The notes beneath the pieces were generated by a model. That model was given only the letters and a program-made list of their open reading frames with translations. It did no database searches and was not told where the DNA came from. The translations under genes and the position numbers were made by a program. From Paenibacillus etheri (GTDB taxonomy: Bacteria; Bacillota; Bacilli; Paenibacillales; Paenibacillaceae): a stretch of 64,000 nt of DNA. The stretch lies in contig NZ_LCZJ02000028.1 of NCBI RefSeq assembly GCF_001012825.1, forward strand, positions 296 to 64,295. Direction: 5' to 3'. Positions within the stretch are counted from its first letter, which is position 1; each line of letters opens with the position of its first letter. Below are positions 1-10,043 of this stretch, piece by piece.

Positions 1-90
1 GTTGCTGTCGGCGTCGGCGTTGCTGTCGGCGTCGGCGTTGCTGTCGGCGTCGGCGTTGCTGTCGGCGTCGGCGTTGCTGTCGGCGTTGGG
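1..90 (-). repeat. 18-bp tandem repeat encoding a TPTPTA stalk
   Basis: Five head-to-tail copies of GTTGCTGTCGGCGTCGGC: four are identical and the fifth differs at two bases. Read on the minus strand in the adhesin frame they encode repeats of Thr-Pro-Thr-Pro-Thr-Ala. The array runs off the left edge, so the copy number is unknown. It is a cell-wall-spanning linker, not a CRISPR array (no spacers). Confidence 0.95.
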
Positions 91-3077
91 AGTTTATTGG
101 TTATCGTTATTTTAAAACCTGCCGTTGTAGCAATATCCACTTCATGTGGTGTTGGATTAAGGACATAACCAACTGGTGCTGTTTTTTCAATCAATACATA
201 TTTACCGCCTGGCAGCTTGGTAAATTCAAGTACCCCATCTGCCCCCGTAGTCCCTTCCTTAATCCAGACCTTGTCCTTATCAACGACACGATAGAGATCA
301 AAGACTGCTCCACTTAGCAGCTTTTTATGATCAGCATCATCTACCTTCGTGATCGCTAATGGACCTCTTACACCACTCCCTGTGCCGGAACCACTAGAGA
401 GCTTAACTGTAATATCCTCGCTTGATTCATGTGGAATAACCTTGATATTTTTACCGTCAAATTTAACCTTGTTAGTAACTTTATCATTGTGATTTGCTGT
501 GATCAGAGAGTCATATTTAAGAATATACGCCTCTGAGATATCTTTGAGGAAACTAAGCTTAAAGCTTTCCTTTCCATCGATATCCGTAGTAATCTCCAGC
601 TTATAATCCGTATTTCTAATCAACTCTTGAGAAGTTTCTTTTACAGTTCCATCACTTAAAACTGTCGTTTTAAAGACATGGAATGTATCAGACAAGAGAA
701 TTTGATTGTCACTCGGAACATCCGTAATTACAGCCTCTGTTACAAAAGATTGGTTACGGTTGATATTAATTGTCCAATTAATCTTATTACCATTCTGGGA
801 ACCCGTTTTATTAACGTATTCCCCGCCCTGAGGGACATTAACAGAAGCTTTCAGCTCTGCGGACTCTTTTGTATTATCGTCATATAGAATAGCTGTATTG
901 GTAATTTTGTTCGAATCAATCGCTTGATCAGCAAACGTAGTCTTGAAAGTGACATAGAACGCGTAATTAATAGCTTTGCTAAATGTTACCTTAAGTTCAG
1001 TAGCAGTAAGCGTCACTTCATAGTCTTTGGGATCCACATCAGCTCCTGGAGATGGATTTCCGTTTGCACCATACTCCCATTTGTAAACTTTTACAGAAGC
1101 CTTATTGACAACTTGACCAGCCGGAATGCTATCAATCAATTCAGCTTTATTTAACGTTTTCTGATTATAATTGGCGCCAACGTTCCAGGTAATTTCCTTC
1201 GTTACAGCATTGTAAGAACCACTCTTTTTACCATTGTTCTTCACTTCAGCTCTTGGATCGAAGGATTCGGTAACTTCTTTGCTCTTCGGCTTACCATTCT
1301 CTTTCCATGTGAGTGCAGCTGTATTAGAGAATTTATCTTTCTTAGGAGCCAACCAATCATAATTAAAGCTGGTTGTATAAGTAATTGTGTATGGTTCAGA
1401 TATCGGAGCTTTAAAAGTTATTACAAAACCATCAGTTATAGCAACTGGATCACTCTCATTGTAAACAACGCTATGAACGGCCGCAGTTCCTCCTTTTGTC
1501 GGCTTAACCTTTAATGTGTTTGGAACAAGTTTCAGTCCAGCATTGCCGAAAGTATCCTTTACCACTAGATCATCCATAGTTACACTATCGTCGTTAATTT
1601 GGATGGTCCAATCAACTGTTTTATTGGCATAATTAATATTGCTATAGTTTTTATGAAGAATATGCTGCTTGATATCACTTGTAGCAGATTCAGTCTTTCC
1701 GTTATAAGTCACTTTGTTCGTAATCGTAGTATCATCATGAACTCTGTTATTTGCCTTTGTTTGGTATTCAATTCGGTAAGCCGAATGAATGTCATTGTTA
1801 AACTTCAGGTCAAAACCGTTCGAATCCTTTGCGGTCGTTGGGGTTATCGTATATTCGCTAGGTGCAAGTGCTACTGCCCCCTTAACTCCATTTCCATTAC
1901 CGTCGATAGTAACAGGATAGACCTTAACAGAACTAAGGATTAAATCTTGTGTATCGTTGAATAAATCACTCAATACAGCATTTGCAGCTAAAATTGTTTT
2001 TTCATTGTAATTGAAATTAACAGCCCAGGAAATCGTCTGAGTCGCTTCATCGTATTTTATTTTTTCTTTTGACAACGGCTTTCCGCGCCCTACCGTAACT
2101 GTAGTACTAGCTTTTTTAGAAATTCCGTCATCACCAGTTAAGACAGCTTCATTATAGAATGTTGTCGCATCTACACCAGTACCAGTAATATCCGTAGAAA
2201 ATTCAATCCGGTAAGCCTTAGTAATCGGCTTATCATTAAATTTCAGATTAAGCTCTCCAGTAGATGAGGCTGTCACATCATACTTACTGCTATTCACCAA
2301 ACTACCAGGACTTGCAGTCCCATCGACATTTACATTCAGCTCATAAACAGCAATGGATACCGAGTTTAGTGATAATCCCGTAGGAAGCTTGTCCGTAACC
2401 ATCGCATTGTTAATACTGTCTAGTGATTTGTTCACATCAACAGTCCAAGCGATACTAGATGGATTATAATACTGCGGCTTAGGCACCCCATTTTTTTCTA
2501 TCGAAGAACTAGCTTTGGGCTTGAGATTAAGTTCAATCGTCTGGGTACCACTTTGTATTGGAAACGTCACCGTCTGATTCGTGGAGCCTGTAATTTTTTT
2601 AGAGCTCAAAAGCGATCTTACTGAAAATGTCCCCCCCACTTGAAAGTGGGATTCAATATAATTATTAAATGTAAATACAACTTTGTTGGTATTTTTGTCG
2701 ACTGTATAAGTTCCAATTACCTCATCGTCAAACATTAGATTATCATTCAGATCATTATAAAGTTCAAACTGTGTAGGAAGATCAAACGTAAAGGTTGAGC
2801 CATCCTTATAACCATGCCCATCGGGAAGTTCCCATGTATAGTTCAATTCCGTATTGGAATCAAGCTCATATACACTTCCAGTCACCGTACTGGTATATTT
2901 GTCATCGGTGTAAACAGCCAGCGTTACATTAGTAATGAGATTTTCACTAATCACAGTACCAGTGCCATTTCCACTTGCATATGCTGGCGTATTAAACCCG
3001 AAGCCAAAGCTATAAGCCCATTGCGTCACAAGTAATAATACTATGAGCCATGCGCTTATTTTCTTTTTTAATAACAT
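1..3077 (-). CDS. Modular secreted surface adhesin (Cna/SpaA-type), C-terminus cut by window edge
   Basis: No stop codon lies in this frame, so only the first ~1025 residues are visible. The ATG at 3077 follows GGGAGG. Residues 1-34 form a signal peptide (KKK, then a hydrophobic core, then NTPAYA). An N-terminal adhesion-like domain comes next, then five modules of about 139 residues. Each module starts with a W-x-V/I-x-x-N type strand: the Trp codons are at 2447, 2027, 1610, 1187 and 776, i.e. 411-423 nt apart. After the modules comes a prealbumin-like SpaA/Cna-B domain (LAITKVDD ... GVLEFTKLPGGKY ... LIEKTAPVGY), whose Lys and Glu could form an intramolecular isopeptide bond. The visible part ends in a Thr/Pro stalk. 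The anchor (LPXTG, SLH or other) is outside the window. Likely a cell-surface adhesin or pilin-like protein; the ligand is unknown. Confidence 0.8.
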   Translation of the reverse strand, partial: MLLKKKISAWLIVLLLVTQWAYSFGFGFNTPAYASGNGTGTVISENLITNVTLAVYTDDKYTSTVTGSVYELDSNTELNYTWELPDGHGYKDGSTFTFDLPTQFELYNDLNDNLMFDDEVIGTYTVDKNTNKVVFTFNNYIESHFQVGGTFSVRSLLSSKKITGSTNQTVTFPIQSGTQTIELNLKPKASSSIEKNGVPKPQYYNPSSIAWTVDVNKSLDSINNAMVTDKLPTGLSLNSVSIAVYELNVNVDGTASPGSLVNSSKYDVTASSTGELNLKFNDKPITKAYRIEFSTDITGTGVDATTFYNEAVLTGDDGISKKASTTVTVGRGKPLSKEKIKYDEATQTISWAVNFNYNEKTILAANAVLSDLFNDTQDLILSSVKVYPVTIDGNGNGVKGAVALAPSEYTITPTTAKDSNGFDLKFNNDIHSAYRIEYQTKANNRVHDDTTITNKVTYNGKTESATSDIKQHILHKNYSNINYANKTVDWTIQINDDSVTMDDLVVKDTFGNAGLKLVPNTLKVKPTKGGTAAVHSVVYNESDPVAITDGFVITFKAPISEPYTITYTTSFNYDWLAPKKDKFSNTAALTWKENGKPKSKEVTESFDPRAEVKNNGKKSGSYNAVTKEITWNVGANYNQKTLNKAELIDSIPAGQVVNKASVKVYKWEYGANGNPSPGADVDPKDYEVTLTATELKVTFSKAINYAFYVTFKTTFADQAIDSNKITNTAILYDDNTKESAELKASVNVPQGGEYVNKTGSQNGNKINWTININRNQSFVTEAVITDVPSDNQILLSDTFHVFKTTVLSDGTVKETSQELIRNTDYKLEITTDIDGKESFKLSFLKDISEAYILKYDSLITANHNDKVTNKVKFDGKNIKVIPHESSEDITVKLSSGSGTGSGVRGPLAITKVDDADHKKLLSGAVFDLYRVVDKDKVWIKEGTTGADGVLEFTKLPGGKYVLIEKTAPVGYVLNPTPHEVDIATTAGFKITITNKLPTPTATPTPTATPTPTATPTPTATPTPTA

Positions 3078-3286
3078 TTGTTAAATTCCTCCCTTTTAAG
3101 CATTTATTATGTCTTTCCTAAACTCTATACTTTGGATCCAGCACTCTATCCTCTGCAATGACCTCCTTGATCTTTTCTCCTTCTACTAATCGCCATGCTT
3201 ACATCTATTGTAAATAATGCATCTATACATAATCTGAACAGAGTCCAGTAGAAGCCTTTTCCATACTTTTTCTTCCAAATAAAAAA
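3078..3286 (-). other. Intergenic region upstream of the adhesin
   Basis: No gene is supported here. On the minus strand there is a Shine-Dalgarno-like AAGGAGGT at about 3161-3168, but no well-spaced start codon follows. No convincing -35/-10 pair was found for the adhesin. Confidence 0.5.
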
Positions 3287-3321
3287 ACAGGGATATGCGA
3301 TGTAAACTCGCATATCCCTGT
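3287..3321 (-). terminator. Terminator of the ilv-leu operon
   Basis: A perfect 14-bp stem (ACAGGGATATGCGA with TCGCATATCCCTGT) and a 7-nt loop, followed on the minus strand by seven T. It lies about 80 nt past the leuA stop. Confidence 0.9.
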
Positions 3322-3399
3322 CGTATCTAATGTATTCTCATCTAGATCTTAATAGTAAGAGTAATACTACTTAAAAAAACCAAAAGTACATTGTACATT

Positions 3400-4941
3400 T
3401 TATAGACTAGCGTGATCACGTTTGGTGTAAGTTTTACGCTTCTCCAGAAGCTTGTTAAGTGCATCGATATAAGCGCGGGCACTCGCTTCTAGAATATCGG
3501 TGCTAAGTCCACGGCCCTGTGCAGCAACTTCGCCTTGCGACAGTACTACATGAACTTCGCCCTGTGCATCTTTACCACGGGAGACGGATTTAATCGAATA
3601 ATCTCCAAGGGTAACTTCCTCACCCGTAGCTTTATCGATAGCATTGTAGATGGCATCTACTGAACCATTGCCTTCTGCCTCTGCGACAATAGCCTCCGCT
3701 TCCGGACCATCGATAATCACCTTAGCAGTTGGAACAGCTTTATTACCGTAAGTAACGTAAATCGTCTGAAGTCTGAATACTTCTGGCGTATCAATTAGTT
3801 TCTCTTCAATCAATGCCAAAATATCTCCATCAGACACTTCTTTTTTCTTATCAGCCAAGTCCTTAAACCTTGAAAAAGCTGTATTAAGCTCTTCTTCAGA
3901 TAAATCGTACCCTAGATCACTTAACTTATCGCGGAAAGCATGGCGTCCAGAGTGCTTACCAAGTACCAGTTTGCTCTCTTTAAGTCCAATGGTCTCCGGT
4001 GTCATGATCTCATAGGTGGTTTTCTCTTTCAGCATTCCATCCTGGTGAATACCCGATTCATGAGCAAATGCATTAGCTCCTACAATCGCTTTATTCCCTG
4101 GGACAACCATACCTGTCAGTTTGCTGACTAGACGGCTTGTGCGAGAAATCTCGGACAACGTTAAAGAAGTTTTTGCACCAAAAAATTCAGCTCGTGTCTC
4201 AAGCGCTAATGCCACTTCTTCAATCGCTGTGTTCCCGGCGCGTTCACCAATACCATTGATCGTTCCTTCGATCTGATCTGCACCATTTTGAATCGCAGCC
4301 AGCGTATTTGCTGTAGCCATGCCAAGATCGTTATGACAATGGGCACTAAGCTGTACGCGTTCAATATCAGGCACATTCTCTTTTAGATATTTAAAGATAG
4401 CTCCGTACTCAGAAGGATTCAAATAACCTACAGTATCCGGGATATTAACAACATTAGCGCCTTCCCGGATAGCCATGCCGACCATTTCAGCCATGAAATC
4501 ATACTCCGTACGGCCCGCGTCTTCTAATGAAAACTCGAGCTTAGGGAAATATTTCTTAGCGTATCGGATAGCAGACTGTGCAGTTTCCAACACCTGAGCC
4601 TTATCCATCCGCAGCTTATGCTGGCGGTGAATAGGAGATGTAGCTAGAAAAATATGAATACAAGGGTCCTGCGCTCCCTGTAGTGCTTCTTTTACAGCAT
4701 CAATATCTGTCTCTCTAGAACGTGAAAGGCCGATTACCGTGACGTTCTTCACAGCTCTTGCCACCGCATTAACAGAAGCTAGATCACCTGGAGAAGCTGC
4801 AGGAAAACCCGCTTCCATGCGATCAATTCCCAGCTTCTCTAACTGGTAAGCGATCTCCACTTTCTCACGCGTGTTGAGGTTCACACCTGGTGACTGCTCT
4901 CCATCTCGCAGTGTCGTATCGAACACATAAATTTTCCGCAT
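3400..4941 (-). CDS. leuA: 2-isopropylmalate synthase
   Basis: Condenses acetyl-CoA with 2-ketoisovalerate, the first committed step of leucine synthesis. The N-terminal TIM barrel carries [10 protein letters not shown] (catalytic Arg, metal-binding Asp) and the metal-site HCHNDLG, followed by NGIGERAGN. The C-terminal ~120 residues are the LeuA dimer/regulatory domain, the usual site of leucine feedback. At 513 aa it matches Bacillus LeuA. The ATG at 4941 is chosen because GGGAGG lies 8 nt upstream; an in-frame GTG at 4950 overlaps that Shine-Dalgarno. It is the last gene of the ilvB-ilvN-ilvC-leuA transcript. leuCDB is not in the window. Confidence 0.97.
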   Translation of the reverse strand: MRKIYVFDTTLRDGEQSPGVNLNTREKVEIAYQLEKLGIDRMEAGFPAASPGDLASVNAVARAVKNVTVIGLSRSRETDIDAVKEALQGAQDPCIHIFLATSPIHRQHKLRMDKAQVLETAQSAIRYAKKYFPKLEFSLEDAGRTEYDFMAEMVGMAIREGANVVNIPDTVGYLNPSEYGAIFKYLKENVPDIERVQLSAHCHNDLGMATANTLAAIQNGADQIEGTINGIGERAGNTAIEEVALALETRAEFFGAKTSLTLSEISRTSRLVSKLTGMVVPGNKAIVGANAFAHESGIHQDGMLKEKTTYEIMTPETIGLKESKLVLGKHSGRHAFRDKLSDLGYDLSEEELNTAFSRFKDLADKKKEVSDGDILALIEEKLIDTPEVFRLQTIYVTYGNKAVPTAKVIIDGPEAEAIVAEAEGNGSVDAIYNAIDKATGEEVTLGDYSIKSVSRGKDAQGEVHVVLSQGEVAAQGRGLSTDILEASARAYIDALNKLLEKRKTYTKRDHASL

Positions 4942-4975
4942 GCTAAGCACCTCCCAAAGATTGTGCTGAAACTCT

Positions 4976-5008
4976 CAAATGCGGCTCGCAAAGTCACGGC
5001 CGCATTTG
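4976..5008 (-). other. Intercistronic hairpin between ilvC and leuA
   Basis: CAAATGCGGC pairs with GCCGCATTTG (10 bp, 13-nt loop). No T-tract follows on the minus strand, so it is probably an RNA-processing or stability element rather than a terminator. Confidence 0.6.
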
Positions 5009-5043
5009 AAGGTAACACTATTTAATCATAAGTATGAATATGA

Positions 5044-6051
<1,008 letters not shown>

Positions 6052-6070
6052 TTAATTTGAGACCCATCAT

Positions 6071-6138
6071 AAAGAGCGGGTGCTTCAAGAGAACTGGATT
6101 CTTTGAAGATCTAGTTGCTCCTCAAGCTCCCGCTCTTT
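6071..6138 (-). other. Long interrupted hairpin between ilvN and ilvC
   Basis: AAAGAGCGGG pairs with CCCGCTCTTT at the base, and GCTT/AAGC, GAG/CTC and ACTGGAT/ATCTAGT continue inward to a small loop. No T-tract follows on the minus strand. The position suggests control of relative ilvC mRNA level by processing or 5' protection. Confidence 0.65.
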
Positions 6139-6213
6139 AGCGGGAAGTTCATTCATATCATATCAGATTAATGCAATCAAGCAGTAATCCGTTAAAGTCG
6201 CAAAATAAAATAT

Positions 6214-6696
6214 TTATGAGTTACCGCGTACCATAGCCGTAACACCTGTGCGAGACAGCTCTCTGATCCCATAAGGCTTCAAAAGCTCGATCATCGCATC
6301 AATCTTCTGTGTATCTCCAACTACCTGCACCAACAATGTTGTGCTGCCAATATCTACAACCGAGGCCCGGAAGGTTTCTACAACACCCATGATCTCCGGA
6401 CGCTCACTTGGATCAGCATTCACTTTAATCAGGGCCAGCTCACGTGCAACCATTGGCTTAGCTCCAAGATCAACGACTTTGATAACATCAATTAGCTTAT
6501 AGAGCTGCTTCTCGATTTGTTCAAGGGTATGCTGGTCGCCAAGAGTTACGATAACCATCCGGGATAATCCAACCTCTTCGGACTGGCCAACCGTTATACT
6601 CTCAATATTAAATCCGCGGCGACCGAACAAACCTGACACCCGCTGAAGCACACCCGGCTGGTCATTTACAAGTACAGAAATCGTATGTCTTGTCAC
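6214..6696 (-). CDS. ilvN: Acetolactate synthase small (regulatory) subunit
   Basis: Regulatory partner of IlvB; the ACT domain usually binds valine for feedback inhibition. The N-terminal ACT motif SVLVNDQPGVLQRVSGLF and RRGFNIESI are clear, followed by the small C-terminal ALS domain. At 160 aa it is normal for the family. It starts with GTG at 6696, two bases after the ilvB stop, and its Shine-Dalgarno (GGGGGATG) lies within the end of ilvB, which suggests translational coupling. Confidence 0.96.
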   Translation of the reverse strand: MTRHTISVLVNDQPGVLQRVSGLFGRRGFNIESITVGQSEEVGLSRMVIVTLGDQHTLEQIEKQLYKLIDVIKVVDLGAKPMVARELALIKVNADPSERPEIMGVVETFRASVVDIGSTTLLVQVVGDTQKIDAMIELLKPYGIRELSRTGVTAMVRGNS

Positions 6697-6698
6697 TG

Positions 6699-8441
6699 TT
6701 ATTCATCCCCCATCAGCATATGATCGATGGTCGAACCTTGAGTTACCATCGGGTAGACATTCTCGTCTTTTGGAACAACGAATTCTACCAATACTGGACC
6801 CGGTGTTTCCAGTGCTTTCTGCCATGCATCACGTGCTTCTTCCTTATTCGTTGCCCGTAGACCTTTTACACCATAGGCCTCAGCCAGCTTAACGAAGTCC
6901 GGACTGCCTGCGAGATCTGTAAAGCTGTAACGTTTATCATAGATAAGATTCTGCCATTGGCGAACCATTCCAAGCACCTGATTGTTAATAACTACAATTT
7001 TGACTGGTATATTATTAATCGCACAAATCGCTAGCTCTTGCGAACACATTTGCATGCCGCCATCACCATTAATCGATACTACCAACCGTTCAGGATGTGC
7101 CATCTGTGCACCGATAGCGGACGGGAATCCGAAGCCCATCGTTCCAAGACCGCCTGAAGTAATCCATGAACGCGGATGATTGAACTTATAGTATTGTGCA
7201 GCCCACATTTGATGCTGACCAACATCCGTAGTGACAATCGCTTCACCTTTAGTGGTGTCATTAATCATTTCAATAACCCATTGTGGTTTAAGCTCTGTCT
7301 CTGAATCCTTATACCGAAGCGGCTGATCTAGCTTCCACTGAGCAATCTGTGTTCTCCAAGCATCGGCATTAGATGCACGGCCAACCTCAGGATTCAGCAT
7401 TTCCAATACAGTTTTCACATCGCCTACAATCGGAATATCAGGGGATACATTTTTCCCGATTTCTGCAGGGTCTATATCGATATGCACGATCTTGGCTTTT
7501 GGCGCGAAGCCGTCCAGCCTGCCAGTAACACGGTCATCAAAACGGGCGCCGATATTAATGAGCAAATCGCATTGTTGAATTGCATTATTCGCGGTATATG
7601 TCCCATGCATACCCGGCATCCCCATCCACAGTTCTTCAGCACTAGGGAAAGCTCCAAGTCCTAGCAAGGTTGTAGTGATTGGAATCTCTGTCCGTTTCAC
7701 GAATTCGAACATCGCTTCATGTGCTCCGGAGTAGATAACTCCACCACCCGCAATGATAATTGGACGTTCAGCAACCGCAATCGCACGAACCAATTTATCA
7801 AGCTGCAGTTTGTTAGGAACTGTACAAGGATTGTAACCACGAAGATTTACGGTCTTGACTGGTGTGAACAACGTCTTTGCTGCCGACACATCTTTCGGAA
7901 TATCGATCAACACAGGACCTTTACGACCAGTATTCGCCACATGAAAAGCTTCATGAATTACGCGTGGGAGATCCTCAACATCTCTTACAAAGTAGCTGTG
8001 CTTAGTGATTGGCATCGTGATTCCGGTAATGTCTGCTTCCTGGAAAGCATCTGTACCGATTAGGCTGGAGAATACATTACCTGTGATTACAACCAATGGA
8101 GTGGAGTCCATATATGCTGTAGCAATACCTGTCACAAGATTTGTTGCTCCAGGACCGGAGGTTGCAATACATACCCCTGGTTTGCCACTTGCTCTAGCAT
8201 AACCGTCAGCTGCATGAATCGCGCCTTGCTCATGACGTGTTAACACGTGATTGAAATCCGTAAAACCGTACAATGCATCATAAATGTACAATACTGCCCC
8301 ACCTGGATATCCGAATACTGTGTCTACACCCTCCAATACAAGGCTGCGGAGTAGTATTTCCGAACCAGTAATGACTTCCGGCTCCATCCATTTTTCTTTT
8401 AGCTGCTCTGTAGACCGTAATTCCGGTATTTGCGCGCTCAT
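6699..8441 (-). CDS. ilvB: Acetolactate synthase large (catalytic) subunit
   Basis: ThDP- and FAD-dependent enzyme making acetolactate from pyruvate. GYPGG and the catalytic Glu in [15 protein letters not shown] are near residues 45-85. The ThDP/Mg motif NGDGGMQM...NN is near residue 460. At 580 aa it has normal length. The ATG at 8441 has GGAGGAGG 7 nt upstream; a longer in-frame ATG at 8468 would have that Shine-Dalgarno inside the gene. First gene of the operon, behind the T-box leader. Confidence 0.97.
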   Translation of the reverse strand: MSAQIPELRSTEQLKEKWMEPEVITGSEILLRSLVLEGVDTVFGYPGGAVLYIYDALYGFTDFNHVLTRHEQGAIHAADGYARASGKPGVCIATSGPGATNLVTGIATAYMDSTPLVVITGNVFSSLIGTDAFQEADITGITMPITKHSYFVRDVEDLPRVIHEAFHVANTGRKGPVLIDIPKDVSAAKTLFTPVKTVNLRGYNPCTVPNKLQLDKLVRAIAVAERPIIIAGGGVIYSGAHEAMFEFVKRTEIPITTTLLGLGAFPSAEELWMGMPGMHGTYTANNAIQQCDLLINIGARFDDRVTGRLDGFAPKAKIVHIDIDPAEIGKNVSPDIPIVGDVKTVLEMLNPEVGRASNADAWRTQIAQWKLDQPLRYKDSETELKPQWVIEMINDTTKGEAIVTTDVGQHQMWAAQYYKFNHPRSWITSGGLGTMGFGFPSAIGAQMAHPERLVVSINGDGGMQMCSQELAICAINNIPVKIVVINNQVLGMVRQWQNLIYDKRYSFTDLAGSPDFVKLAEAYGVKGLRATNKEEARDAWQKALETPGPVLVEFVVPKDENVYPMVTQGSTIDHMLMGDE

Positions 8442-8526
8442 CAGTATTCCTCCTCCGATATTTAACATTCATTATGCAAATGACGGACCGTCCTCTATAC
8501 ATCAGCAAATAGTTATTTATAAAACA

Positions 8527-8891
8527 AAAAAACCTTTCGCCTCCCACGCACAGTATTAGCGCGTGAGGGACGAAAGGTTGATCTTCCGTGGTACCACCCA
8601 TGTTTGCATTACATCTCGCGATGCAACGCCTTATCAGGTATACAAAAATCCATCGATGTAGGCAAGGGCCCTAATCTCTGTAACCTGAAGTCCGTAACGC
8701 GGACTAAACGATTCCCCCTAATAATTCCACCACTCTAGCCAGTGGACCTTTCAGGGAAACAGCTCCGAGGTGAGCTCGTATATAAGGGATTCCGGTGGAG
8801 GTTGCAGCAAATCCTCACACTCTCTGAGCAAAAGAGCCCTTAAAACTTCGTCCTCATCATTGCCGATACATGTATGTTCGTTAAAATGTTT
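8527..8891 (-). promoter_or_regulatory. T-box leader of the ilv-leu operon
   Basis: The conserved T-box sequence TGGGTGGTACCACGG is at 8600-8586 on the minus strand, followed by a strong intrinsic terminator and then ilvB. This layout senses uncharged tRNA: the free CCA end pairs with the T-box bulge and stabilises an antiterminator. Within stem I a CTC at 8774-8772, followed by ACC, is a plausible leucine specifier, as in B. subtilis ilvB; I did not fold stem I to prove it. Confidence 0.93.
8531..8579 (-). terminator. Regulated (attenuator) terminator of the T-box
   Basis: AACCTTTCG with CGAAAGGTT, extended by an imperfect GC-rich inner stem, followed on the minus strand by a T-tract (+ strand A run 8521-8532). 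Its 5' arm can pair alternatively with the T-box sequence just upstream. Confidence 0.9.
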
Positions 8892-8897
8892 AGACAC

Positions 8898-8926
8898 ATT
8901 ATATGATTCCTAACACGGATAGTCAA
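8898..8926 (-). promoter_or_regulatory. Promoter of the ilvB operon
   Basis: TTGACT (8926-8921), 17-bp spacer, TATAAT (8903-8898): a near-consensus SigA promoter placing the start just upstream of the T-box leader. Confidence 0.92.
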
Positions 8927-9031
8927 TACCCATATTTTTAAAATCGTCACAACTCCTGCTTCTACCCTCTCGGAACGCCTGCCCCTCTCCCAACATATGA
9001 TGTACGACAATGCGTGGAAAGGGGACGCTCT

Positions 9032-9478
9032 ATGATTCGTTATCGTCGGCCGAAGCAGGATGACGTTGTTATTTTTGATTTAATCGAGCGACAGCTCGTA
9101 CCATTATCTCATCTGCCGCAAACTGAAATCACTAAAATCAAAAAGGATTTACCCCGTCGTCTGGGACACGGAATTACCCTTGTCACCTGTCCTGACTATG
9201 AAAGCGATCCAAACGGGTTTGTCCATTTCTTGCTGCATGGTGATTTACTCTACATCGATATGTTAGCCATTGCACCAGAGGCTAGACGAAAACAATTGGG
9301 GAATATGCTCATGGATCGAGCAGAAAGATTTGCACTATCTCGCGGATGTCATCGTTCTAAGGTTTCCGTCGATTTAGGGAATACAGCAGCGCTAGCCTTT
9401 TATCAAAAATTGGGCTACAGCGTAGCCCGTTATCAATCCCTAAGTTTTTGTTACGAGCTTGAGAAACGATTCTCCTAG
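9032..9478 (+). CDS. GNAT-family N-acetyltransferase
   Basis: Transfers an acetyl group from acetyl-CoA to an unknown amine. The acetyl-CoA loop appears as IAPEARRKQLGNMLM, with the C-terminal NTAALAFYQKLGY typical of RimI-like members. 148 aa. The ATG at 9032 lies 7 nt after AAAGGGG; an in-frame GTG at 9014 lies upstream of that site. It is monocistronic, divergent from the ilv operon and convergent with the next gene. Confidence 0.85.
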   Translation: MIRYRRPKQDDVVIFDLIERQLVPLSHLPQTEITKIKKDLPRRLGHGITLVTCPDYESDPNGFVHFLLHGDLLYIDMLAIAPEARRKQLGNMLMDRAERFALSRGCHRSKVSVDLGNTAALAFYQKLGYSVARYQSLSFCYELEKRFS

Positions 9479-9500
9479 CCAAAACAGCACATATCAAGAC

Positions 9501-9842
9501 TTAAAAGAATCCAAAAGGTGGATATGGTGTGCCTCCGTACCCATAACCTCCATAAGGAGTTCCATATCCGTAACCCCCACCATAAGGTGTAGCTCCGCCA
9601 TAGCCGCCGCCATAACCACCACCATAAGTATAAGGGGCAGTACCAATGGCAAGCAAATCAAACAACACTAATGGAATGATTGCTTTCGTTTGTACTTTTT
9701 TACCACTTACACGTTGCAATATAAGACGATTTCCGGATACACGAAGCAGCTTTCCTGTAACCTGTGTGCCATCCTTTTTCACAGCGATGATCTGCTTACC
9801 TACGAGCCTCATAACCTGCTTTTTCGTAACTGGCTTAGTCAT
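9501..9842 (-). CDS. Small protein: Sm-like N-terminus plus Gly/Tyr-rich tail
   Basis: 113 aa, function unknown. Residues ~8-55 (VMRLVGKQIIAVKKDGTQ, then GKLLRVSGNRLILQRV) have the strand pattern of a small SH3/Sm-like barrel. A short hydrophobic stretch (IIPLVLFDLLAIG) follows. The last ~40 residues are almost only Gly, Tyr, Pro, Thr and Ala in GGGYGG / GGYGYG units, ending FGFF. The ATG at 9842 has TTGGAGGGG 7 nt upstream. The tail resembles cohesive coat or extracellular proteins and RNA-granule tails, so a spore-surface or RNA-binding role are both possible. Confidence 0.75.
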   Translation of the reverse strand: MTKPVTKKQVMRLVGKQIIAVKKDGTQVTGKLLRVSGNRLILQRVSGKKVQTKAIIPLVLFDLLAIGTAPYTYGGGYGGGYGGATPYGGGYGYGTPYGGYGYGGTPYPPFGFF

Positions 9843-9975
9843 AATATCCCCTCCAAAAAGTTCTGCAAGCTTCTGATTCCCGTCATCTTCAAAACAGTTT
9901 ATTCGCACAAAGGAACCTTCGCCTGTACACTTGCCCTTACCTCTCAATGTTTATCCATATCGATCCTAACAAAAA

Positions 9976-10012
9976 AAGCCGAATTTCCGGAAAAGGTCCG
10001 GAAATTCGGCTT
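9976..10012 (-). terminator. Terminator of the nucleoside ABC operon
   Basis: A perfect 16-bp stem (AAGCCGAATTTCCGGA with TCCGGAAATTCGGCTT), 5-nt loop, and seven T on the minus strand. It lies about 30 nt beyond the nupQ stop. Confidence 0.95.
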
Positions 10013-10043
10013 GATAATGATATAAGCAAAAAATCGAAAAGAT

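Noticed and set aside
1-90. CRISPR-like direct repeats
   Set aside because: The copies are contiguous without spacers and read in frame as a TPTPTA stalk of the adhesin.
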